NCBI GenBank assembly: GCA_021161105.1
Contig: JAGHBG010000101.1
Coordinates: forward strand, 1-6,428
Direction: 5' to 3'
Source of the DNA: Thermotogaceae bacterium
GTDB lineage: Bacteria > Thermotogota > Thermotogae > Thermotogales > Thermotogaceae
Length of the DNA stretch: 6,428 nt
Every line of letters starts with the position of its first letter. Position 1 is the first letter of the stretch. The notes below the pieces were generated by a model, which had not been told where the DNA came from, searched no databases, and saw nothing but the letters and a program-made list of their open reading frames with translations. The position numbers and the translations under genes are program-made. Of the stretch, positions 1-5,566 are shown one piece after another.

Positions 1-1
1 A

Positions 2-859
2 GTATTAAAAGAGATAGAGAAGAAACATATATCATCCAACTTGAAGCCAAATAAAGCCTTTCGGATTATGACTTATCAGCTTGATTTTAATCCCTTCATT
101 ACACCAGATGAAGCTATTTATTTCCTGAACGCAAGATTGAGAGAGATATCAACATACTCTCCGCAGCTTGTGGTATTCCCCAGATATACAGCAAATTTAT
201 TTTTGGGACTTCTACCTCTTTCCAGGAAAAAACTCCACTCTGAACAGGGCCTAAAGCTGTCTGAAAAATTATACAAAATTTTGCAAGAGTATTACTCCAA
301 ACTTGTAAAAACTATTGGAAAAATAACAAGGGTAAATCTGGTGGCTGGCACAGCGTTTTCTCCTTCTGAAGAAACAATCTTTATGTTTTCTCAGGATGAA
401 ATTTTTACATTTAAGGCAAAAGATAACATCAGAATTATAAATGACGGAGAGAACAATATAGCATACCTATTCCCTGGTGAAACTCAAAATTATAAAAGAA
501 TTCGCGAACTTCAGGAGATGGGAGTTAACATATTCGTAACCAGCGAAAACTGGAAAGAAAAAAATGAATGGCTAATGAGAACCGGAATATGGGCCAGATC
601 TCAAACTCTGGGAATTTTTGGAATAAACTCAGCTATGGTTGGAAACATCTTCGGAAACGATTTTTACGGTTTATCCTTTATTTCTGCACCAGTCATATTA
701 ACAAAAAATTACTCTGGTTTTGTTGTAAAGCTTAATGAGTACAAAGATAAAGGCTTGGTGATAGCTGATATAAATCTGGAAATAATAGAATCTTACACAA
801 AATCCTTACCAAAAACATACAAAAAATACTGGAGTTTGACATGGAGGGGTGAATCTTGA
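2..859 (+). CDS. Nitrilase-fold (carbon-nitrogen hydrolase superfamily) protein, probably catalytically inactive; 5' end uncertain
   Basis: The protein follows the layout of the nitrilase superfamily. Numbering residues from the TTG at 41, there is a first strand (FRIMTYQLDF, 7-16), then PQLVVFPR (41-48) where active enzymes have a strand ending in PE, a block near 140-170 (NIAYLFPGE, then GVNIFVTSENW) matching the usual nucleophile strand and following GAD/PS.W segment, and IWARSQTLGIFGINSAMVG (183-201) matching the RARAxEN region. The catalytic Glu is Arg48, the nucleophile position falls near Pro145, and no cysteine occurs anywhere. I therefore infer a pseudoenzyme with a scaffold or ligand-binding role. 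The start is uncertain: TTG at 41 and ATG at 68 both lack an SD site, whereas other genes here have strong ones, and the frame is open to the left edge, so the gene probably begins outside the window. Its TGA overlaps the TTG of surE, so the two are likely co-translated. Family membership is moderately sure; function is unknown. Confidence 0.72.
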   Translation, partial: VLKEIEKKHISSNLKPNKAFRIMTYQLDFNPFITPDEAIYFLNARLREISTYSPQLVVFPRYTANLFLGLLPLSRKKLHSEQGLKLSEKLYKILQEYYSKLVKTIGKITRVNLVAGTAFSPSEETIFMFSQDEIFTFKAKDNIRIINDGENNIAYLFPGETQNYKRIRELQEMGVNIFVTSENWKEKNEWLMRTGIWARSQTLGIFGINSAMVGNIFGNDFYGLSFISAPVILTKNYSGFVVKLNEYKDKGLVIADINLEIIESYTKSLPKTYKKYWSLTWRGES

Positions 860-1614
860 GAATATTGATAACCAACGATGATGGCGTAACATCAGAAGGA
901 ATATTGACCCTTGCAAAAACCCTTGCGAAAAAACATGAAGTAATGGTCGTTGCTCCAGAATCAGAAAGAAGTGCCGTTGGTCACGCCATAACGATTCATC
1001 TTCCAATATGGGCAGAGAAACTTTCTATATTCGAAGATATTCCTGTTTACTCCACAACTGGAACCCCTGCAGACTGCGTGAAACTTGGTATTGACGTTCT
1101 TTTCCCAAATCCTGATGTTGTTATAAGCGGAATCAACCAGGGGCCAAATCTTGGAACGGATGTTATATATTCTGGCACAGTATCCGGTGCCCTCGAAGGG
1201 ACTTTGTATGGCATACCCTCAATTGCTGTGTCGAGCGCAAACTACTTAAATCCCAACTACAAAACCGCAGCAAAGGCAATATATGATCTCCTTGAACAAT
1301 TCGATCTCTCCATAATTCCACAATATACTGCTCTTAACATAAATGTTCCAGCCGTTCCTTATGAAGAACTGCGCGGATGGAAGGTTACTCGTCAAAGTAA
1401 AAGACGCTGGAAAGACTATTTTGAGGCAAGAACCGATCCATTCGGGAGAACATATTACTGGATGAAAGGAGATGTCATAGAAGACGACAAAGATCCCGAT
1501 GCAGACTATAAGGCTGTGAATCAAAATTATATATCTGTAACTCCTGTAAGCATCTTTATAACTGAAGAGAATTTCTTTAAAGAACTTAAAAAGGCTTTAT
1601 CCACGCTGGAATAA
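856..1614 (+). CDS. surE: 5'/3'-nucleotidase SurE
   Basis: SurE is a cytoplasmic, divalent-metal-dependent phosphatase that removes phosphate from nucleoside monophosphates (EC 3.1.3.5), sometimes also from short polyphosphate. The 252-residue length is normal for the family. The N-terminus MRILITNDDG carries the paired metal ligands Asp8 and Asp9. Ser39 lies in the APESERSAVGH stretch, and Asn94 in SGINQGPNLG completes the known metal site. GTPADCV (69-75) and YSGTVSGALEG (105-115) are further SurE signatures, and no key residue is missing. The start is TTG at 856, supported by the SD run GGAGGGG at 843-849, 6 bases upstream, and by the family N-terminus beginning exactly at MRIL. The TTG shares bases with the TGA of the preceding nitrilase-like gene (TTGA), suggesting translational coupling. 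The 3' end overlaps the convergent ABC ATPase gene by 29 bases. Identification is firm; the natural substrate is not readable from sequence. Confidence 0.96.
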   Translation: MRILITNDDGVTSEGILTLAKTLAKKHEVMVVAPESERSAVGHAITIHLPIWAEKLSIFEDIPVYSTTGTPADCVKLGIDVLFPNPDVVISGINQGPNLGTDVIYSGTVSGALEGTLYGIPSIAVSSANYLNPNYKTAAKAIYDLLEQFDLSIIPQYTALNINVPAVPYEELRGWKVTRQSKRRWKDYFEARTDPFGRTYYWMKGDVIEDDKDPDADYKAVNQNYISVTPVSIFITEENFFKELKKALSTLE

Positions 1615-2314
1615 TGAAATTTTTTGGCGGATCTTTAAAAAAGCTTTTGAAATCATAAACAGAAGCGTTCCCGTTGTCCATATAAATTACATAATCGGCG
1701 AATTTAAAATAATCAAACTCATGAGTCGCTACTATCATAGTTTTTTCACCATGAAAGCTTTTAAGGAGATTCACAACGTCTTTTTTTGATTCTTTATCAA
1801 GCATTGATAAAGGTTCATCCAGAAGTAACACCTTAGGGTCAAGCACAAGAATAGACGCTATTGCCAGTCTTTGCATGAAACCTCCAGACAGTTCTAAAGG
1901 GTCTTTATACCTGTAATCCTGCAAGCCCACAATTTCTAAAACTTCATTTACTTTCTTCTCAATCACATCGGGTTCAATCCCAAGATTTTCCAGCCCAAAA
2001 GCTGCATCTTCTTCCACGGTAGAACCTATTATCTGAGTCTGGGGATTCTGGAAAACTATTCCCACTATCTCTCTAAGCTCCCAGGAATCCTTGACTTCTT
2101 TGCCATCTATGTATAGTCTTCCAGAAGATGGTTCTATTATCCCTGCTAAAAGCTTCAACAATGTACTCTTCCCTGAACCATTCCTTCCAACAAGAAGGTA
2201 AGTCATGTTATTCTCAATCATCATTGAAATGTCTTTTAATATCCTTTTACCATTGCTTTCAAAGTTTACCTTTTCCAGACGGATTTGTATATTCTGACTC
2301 CTCCTTCTTTCCAT
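1586..2314 (-). CDS. ECF/CbiO-type ABC transporter ATP-binding protein
   Basis: This 242-residue nucleotide-binding protein would power uptake by an ABC transporter, most likely of the energy-coupling-factor (EcfA/CbiO) type. Visible motifs are Walker A GRNGSGKST (43-51), a Q-loop FQNPQTQIIG (88-97) in the form typical of EcfA/CbiO, signature LSGGFMQR (142-149), Walker B VLLLDEP (162-168) with catalytic Glu167, D-loop SMLD (170-173) and switch His198 in ATHE. The signature normally reads LSGGQ; here Gln is Phe146. No transmembrane EcfT or substrate-binding S component lies nearby, so the substrate cannot be named and the partners must be encoded elsewhere. The gene is last in the minus-strand cluster and overlaps the methyltransferase gene by 49 bases. 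ATG at 2314 has GAGG 4 bases upstream. A stronger SD (AAGGAGGAGT, minus strand of about 2297-2306) sits inside the ORF without a canonical start after it, so the true N-terminus may be a few residues shorter. Confidence 0.88.
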   Translation of the reverse strand: MERRRSQNIQIRLEKVNFESNGKRILKDISMMIENNMTYLLVGRNGSGKSTLLKLLAGIIEPSSGRLYIDGKEVKDSWELREIVGIVFQNPQTQIIGSTVEEDAAFGLENLGIEPDVIEKKVNEVLEIVGLQDYRYKDPLELSGGFMQRLAIASILVLDPKVLLLDEPLSMLDKESKKDVVNLLKSFHGEKTMIVATHEFDYFKFADYVIYMDNGNASVYDFKSFFKDPPKNFIIPAWIKPF

Positions 2315-2871
2315 ATATCCTCGACATTTCCAAATATCTCTTCCATAAACTTCTTTATCCTTTTTCCACCTTTATTGTGAAATGCAACTACTTGCAAAGT
2401 TCCACCATCGTGTAAATGTTCGGGAGCTTCTTCTATCATCTTCATCCAGACCTTTTTACCGGCTGCGATCGGTGGATTTATTACTATCATGTCAAACTTC
2501 ATTCCCTCCCATGGTTCGTATACATCTCCCCACCTTATATCAATTTCTACATTGTTGTCTTTCGCATTTATTTTGGCAAATTCTACAGCCCTTTTATTTA
2601 TATCACTCATATAAACCTGCATTTCTGGATGTTCCTTCTTTATTGTTATACCAATGGCTCCGTATCCACATCCTAAATCAAGAACACTCTTGCCATGAAC
2701 ACTCATATGATCAAGAAGTATCCTGGTCGCTTTATCTATTCTTTTGAAAGAATATACACCGCTTGCTGCTTTGAAATTATATTCATGACCGTTTTTCAGC
2801 TTTAAAGTAACCTCTCTTACCTTGAGTTTTGATTGTGGTTCCTTTGTATAATAATGCTCAAACTTACCCAT
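2266..2871 (-). CDS. RsmC-like class I SAM-dependent methyltransferase
   Basis: A single-domain Rossmann-fold methyltransferase of the RsmC/YbxB/MJ0882 group (COG2813-like), related to enzymes that methylate guanine N2 in rRNA. Numbered from the GTG at 2880, GVYSFKRIDKATRILL (41-56) is the characteristic segment before the fold, VLDLGCGYGAIG (66-77) is the SAM-binding motif I, MSDIN (91-95) carries the acidic ribose-binding residue, and NPPI (135-138) is the motif IV seen in amino-group methyltransferases. The C-terminal EGGVRIYKSVWKR matches the family end. It lacks the second, degenerate methyltransferase half of E. coli RsmC, so it resembles the short forms. I place the start at ATG 2871 rather than GTG 2880: the SD match GAGGTGAT lies 8 bases before ATG 2871 and contains that GTG, and MGKFEHYYT fits family N-termini. 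The pyrophosphatase stop lies about 10 bases upstream and overlaps the SD. The target RNA is inferred only. Confidence 0.88.
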   Translation of the reverse strand: MGKFEHYYTKEPQSKLKVREVTLKLKNGHEYNFKAASGVYSFKRIDKATRILLDHMSVHGKSVLDLGCGYGAIGITIKKEHPEMQVYMSDINKRAVEFAKINAKDNNVEIDIRWGDVYEPWEGMKFDMIVINPPIAAGKKVWMKMIEEAPEHLHDGGTLQVVAFHNKGGKRIKKFMEEIFGNVEDIWKEGGVRIYKSVWKR

Positions 2872-2881
2872 TAATATCACC

Positions 2882-4510
2882 TCACAACATATTTAAGATA
2901 ACCGGTATCAACTGCTTCTTTCTTGACACAACCCCCTGCAAATAGATAACACCATTATCAAAGCTTTTTCTCAAAGCCTTCTCAACGGTTTTCAAATTTC
3001 CCACTCCTATGATATAAGACGACTCTTTCATCACATCAGTCACCATGAAAAGATAAAATAAATATCTTTTTTCTTCTAATATATTCTTCATTTCTTTCAT
3101 ATACATATCTTTCTGAGAAATTATTATATTTGGTTCAACAGCTTCCACCTGAGAAACTGCAAATAAACCCTTTGATGTTCTAAACTCCTTCATATCCATG
3201 GTTAGAACTTCCCTTACAGTTATATTAGACACGTCCAATTTTTTTCTGAACATCTCTATTCCGAACTCCATTGGATCAACCCCTGCTATAGAAGCAAGCT
3301 TTTCAACCACCCTTCTGTCCTCTCTGGTAGTTGTTGGAGACCTAAGGATAAGAGTATCCGAAATTATCGCGCTCAAAAGAAGCCCCGCTATTTCCCTGTG
3401 CAGCTTTACTCCGTAACTCTCATATTGACTATAGATTATAGTAGATGTTGCACCAACAGGTCTTATTAGAACCTTTATCGGATGGGCTGTTTCAAGCCCA
3501 CCGAGCCTGTGGTGGTCTATAATTTCAACTATTTCAGCTTCTTCTATTCCCTCAACTGCCTGCGATTTCTCTGAATGGTCAACAATGATAACTTTCTTCT
3601 TTCCCGGATTTATTAGATCATGACGCGTAATTATTCCTTCTATTCTTCCTTCATTGTCCAGAACAACAGCCACTCCATCATCGCTTTCCATTAAATCTTC
3701 TGCGAAGTCCTTCAACAGAACAGATGAAGAAACCGCCAGCGGATTCTTTTTTGCTATGGTGACTCCGGGAAAACTTAACCTCAAAAACCTAACCACATCG
3801 AAAGAAGAAAATTCGGTCCTAAGCATTGTAACATTTCTTTCTGAAGCTAATCTTTTAACACCATCGCTAATCTTCACCCCATCGGTTACTATCACATATT
3901 TGACTCCATTTTCTATGCATCTGATCAATATATCCTCTCGATCACCTATTATTAATATCTTATTGTTACATGAATACTTTCCTGGATCTTTTGCAGAAAA
4001 TGTAGCTATTAAGGGTAAGCCTTTAATATATTCATCACTACCTTTACTCAGAATATCCGCATTGAGTAGTTTTGTTAATTTCTCTACTTTTATAGGACAT
4101 TCATCAAAGGATATTCGGTTAAATTCTCTCAAAAAACGTCTCGCTATTTCCCTTTCTGTAACAAGACCGTAAAAGAATCTTTTATCATCCGCAAGTGGTA
4201 TAGTCCTTATTCCAGAATCCAGCATGAGGTTGCCCACTTCATATATAGTACTCCTTACGTGAGCTGTTAAAACTCTTTTTGTCATAGCATCTTCAACAGT
4301 TGTGTACACATGAGTAACTTTCTGAGGTTTCTCAACTCCAAAGTATGAAAGGACAAAATCAGTTTCTGGATTAACATCATCTGTAATTGAGGGAACATAT
4401 TCATTTGAACGGTCTATAGTACTTTTTAAATAAGAATACGCTATCGCAGAAGCAACGCTATCTGTATCCGGCTTTTTGTGGCCAATTACAAAAATTCTAT
4501 CCTTCCTCAT
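2882..4510 (-). CDS. CBS/DRTGG-domain manganese-dependent inorganic pyrophosphatase (family II)
   Basis: A cytoplasmic DHH-family enzyme hydrolysing pyrophosphate to two phosphates (EC 3.6.1.1). The catalytic core is split. GHKKPDTDS (10-18) supplies His11, Asp15 and Asp17. A regulatory insert follows, with CBS repeat 1 (about 68-125), a DRTGG-like domain (about 150-245, with GDRED at 189-193) and CBS repeat 2 (about 250-300). The core then resumes with VDHSE (310-314, Asp311), DHH (332-334), SDT (384-386, Asp385) and the C-terminal DHHA2 domain ending in SRKKQLIP (529-536), where Arg530 and Lys531 bind substrate. All expected catalytic residues are present. At 542 residues it matches CBS-pyrophosphatases such as that of Clostridium perfringens, not the ~310-residue plain enzyme. 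In characterised relatives the CBS pair binds adenine nucleotides (AMP/ADP inhibit; ATP or diadenosine polyphosphates activate), so similar control by energy charge is likely. ATG 4510 lies inside the end of the wecG-type gene (14-base overlap), with GGAGG about 12 bases upstream. Confidence 0.95.
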   Translation of the reverse strand: MRKDRIFVIGHKKPDTDSVASAIAYSYLKSTIDRSNEYVPSITDDVNPETDFVLSYFGVEKPQKVTHVYTTVEDAMTKRVLTAHVRSTIYEVGNLMLDSGIRTIPLADDKRFFYGLVTEREIARRFLREFNRISFDECPIKVEKLTKLLNADILSKGSDEYIKGLPLIATFSAKDPGKYSCNNKILIIGDREDILIRCIENGVKYVIVTDGVKISDGVKRLASERNVTMLRTEFSSFDVVRFLRLSFPGVTIAKKNPLAVSSSVLLKDFAEDLMESDDGVAVVLDNEGRIEGIITRHDLINPGKKKVIIVDHSEKSQAVEGIEEAEIVEIIDHHRLGGLETAHPIKVLIRPVGATSTIIYSQYESYGVKLHREIAGLLLSAIISDTLILRSPTTTREDRRVVEKLASIAGVDPMEFGIEMFRKKLDVSNITVREVLTMDMKEFRTSKGLFAVSQVEAVEPNIIISQKDMYMKEMKNILEEKRYLFYLFMVTDVMKESSYIIGVGNLKTVEKALRKSFDNGVIYLQGVVSRKKQLIPVILNML

Positions 4511-5219
4511 TGCCTGCTTTCTCCTCCCTATACAAAAGCGCCCTTATCAGAAACTCTCCTATTTGAAAAGGAACTTTCCATCTTTTTGAAGGTGATTGAA
4601 AAAATCTATAAGCCCACTCAAACCCCATTTTTATCACCCAATCAGGAGCTCTTCTTTTCACACCTGACAACACATCAAAACTTCCACCAACCCCCATAAA
4701 AAGACCTTTCTCAAATTTTTCAAGATTTCTCCAGATCCAGAATTCCTGCTTAGGAGCTCCCATAGCGACAAAAACTACATCCGGTTTCAACGACACAATT
4801 TCAGATACAGGTCCTTCTCCTCCAAAATACCCATGATGATATCCTACAACATTAACCTGATCTTTATAAATTTTCCAGAGTCTTTCTACAACCTCCTCTT
4901 TTGCCCCAAGAAAGTAGAACTTCCACTTTCGCTTCTTTCCAATTTCCAGAAGATCCCTCATTATGTCTACGCCTGGATACCTTGGAATATCTCTTTTGTG
5001 TTTAAGTTTTCCAACAAGGTGTATACCGAACCCATCAGGTACAACAAAGTCAGATTCTTTTATTGCCCTTCTGTATTCTGGATCTTTAGCAACTCTTAAC
5101 ATAATTAGAGCATTTGCTGTAACAACAAAAGTTCTTTTTTCGTTGTCAATTCTGTTTATTAAAGCGTCCAAGATCTCATCTTTGGGAAGCTCTAAAATTT
5201 CAATTTCAAAAAGCTCCAT
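4497..5219 (-). CDS. WecG/TagA/CpsF family glycosyltransferase (GT26)
   Basis: The family transfers N-acetylmannosamine, N-acetylmannosaminuronate or a related sugar from a UDP-sugar to an undecaprenyl-diphosphate-linked acceptor in the synthesis of surface glycans, at the inner face of the membrane. The 240-residue length is normal. Motifs are TANA (34-37), VVPDGFGI (59-66) with Asp62 as the expected catalytic base, RYPGVDIMRDLL (80-91), FYFLGA (101-106), GYFGGEGP (130-137), VAMGAPKQE (151-159) and GVGGSFDVLSGVKRRAP (176-192). The C-terminal part, rich in aromatic and basic residues (about 196-230), corresponds to the appendage thought to bind membrane and complete the active site. ATG 5219 is preceded by a strong GGAGG 6 bases upstream. 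No other glycan gene is in view, so donor and acceptor are unknown and a specific symbol is not justified. It is the first protein gene of the minus-strand cluster and overlaps the pyrophosphatase gene by 14 bases. Confidence 0.93.
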   Translation of the reverse strand: MELFEIEILELPKDEILDALINRIDNEKRTFVVTANALIMLRVAKDPEYRRAIKESDFVVPDGFGIHLVGKLKHKRDIPRYPGVDIMRDLLEIGKKRKWKFYFLGAKEEVVERLWKIYKDQVNVVGYHHGYFGGEGPVSEIVSLKPDVVFVAMGAPKQEFWIWRNLEKFEKGLFMGVGGSFDVLSGVKRRAPDWVIKMGFEWAYRFFQSPSKRWKVPFQIGEFLIRALLYREEKAGNEEG

Positions 5220-5249
5220 TCAAAACCTCCTCAGACATCAAACCGTATA

Positions 5250-5277
5250 AAAATAATCGCCGGCATAACGCCGGCTT
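5250..5277 (-). terminator. Rho-independent terminator after tRNA-Leu
   Basis: On the minus strand, directly after the CCA of the tRNA, a perfect 6-bp GC-only hairpin GCCGGC-GTTAT-GCCGGC (plus coordinates 5259-5275) is followed by the T-rich tail GATTATTTTTAT. This is a good intrinsic terminator for the tRNA transcript. It sits only about 30 bases before the start codon of the wecG-type gene, so it could also act as a partial terminator or attenuator for that cluster. On the plus strand the hairpin is followed only by TTTGG, so minus-strand use is favoured. Confidence 0.8.
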
Positions 5278-5365
5278 TGGTGCCGAGGGCGGGACTCGAA
5301 CCCGCACGGGTTTAACACCCACTTGATCCTGAGTCAAGCGCGTCTGCCAATTCCGCCACCTCGGC
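5278..5365 (-). tRNA. tRNA-Leu (anticodon CAG)
   Basis: The minus strand folds into a class II tRNA. The acceptor stem is GCCGAGG/CCTCGGC with discriminator A, followed by an encoded CCA (plus-strand TGG at 5278-5280). The D-arm contains GGCAGACGC, the anticodon stem is CTTGA/TCAAG with loop CTCAGGA (anticodon CAG, reading CUG), the variable arm is long (GGGT-GTTA-AACCC), and the T-arm is GCGGG-TTCGAGT-CCCGC. The length of 85 nt plus CCA, discriminator A and long variable arm are all typical of bacterial leucine tRNA. All stems pair fully. It has its own promoter upstream and a hairpin terminator downstream. Confidence 0.97.
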
Positions 5366-5378
5366 ATCCAGCGATGGT

Positions 5379-5407
5379 ATTTTACTATATAAACGCATTG
5401 TATTCAA
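5379..5407 (-). promoter_or_regulatory. Sigma-70-type promoter of tRNA-Leu
   Basis: On the minus strand, a -35 box TTGAAT (plus 5402-5407) and a -10 box TAAAAT (plus 5379-5384) are separated by exactly 17 bases. Both are close to the TTGACA/TATAAT consensus. The -10 box ends 13 bases before the mature tRNA 5' end, predicting transcription start about 6 bases upstream of the tRNA. This is the only good promoter I found for the minus-strand unit, and it may also serve the wecG cluster by read-through of the downstream hairpin. Confidence 0.65.
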
Positions 5408-5566
5408 CATATTGTGATAAAATGCAGTTATTATAAATGCTACGAATTAAAACCAAAACTCATAGCTGTTGAACCCCAATCAATAAAGTGTTATCAGAGA
5501 TATTCACTGTATAACAAGAATTTAAACTTTACATCAATGCTGAGATTTATATTAAATTTTTGCAGT
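5408..5566. other. AT-rich intergenic DNA between HD-GYP gene and tRNA promoter
   Basis: No convincing gene lies here. The only structure I see is an imperfect inverted repeat at 5490-5515. On the minus strand it is GTTAT-(A)-CAG, a 9-base loop, then CTG-ATAAC: 8 pairs with one bulged A, followed by ACTTTATTG. It begins about 50 bases after the stop codon of the HD-GYP gene and could be a weak terminator for it, but the stem is AT-rich and the T-tail is interrupted. Short plus-strand frames across this stretch have no SD site and run antisense into the HD-GYP gene. Confidence 0.4.

Noticed and set aside
1..54. A second plus-strand frame open from the left edge, ending at TAA 52-54 and encoding a plausible C-terminus (SIKRDREETYIIQLEAK).
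   Set aside because: It could be the tail of an upstream gene overlapping TTG 41, but 17 codons without a stop are easily expected by chance and the competing frame continues into the nitrilase-like protein. Sequence to the left is needed.
2128..2747. Overlapping plus-strand frames (2128-2415, 2382-2747, 2416-2676).
   Set aside because: All are antisense to the ABC ATPase and methyltransferase genes and show no domain-like sequence.
3654..4172. Long plus-strand open frame (172 codons) and smaller ones at 3198-3416 and 4478-4699.
   Set aside because: These lie antisense within the pyrophosphatase and wecG-type genes, whose motifs are unmistakable. They are Ser/Thr/Leu-rich, have no recognisable domain and lack SD sites.
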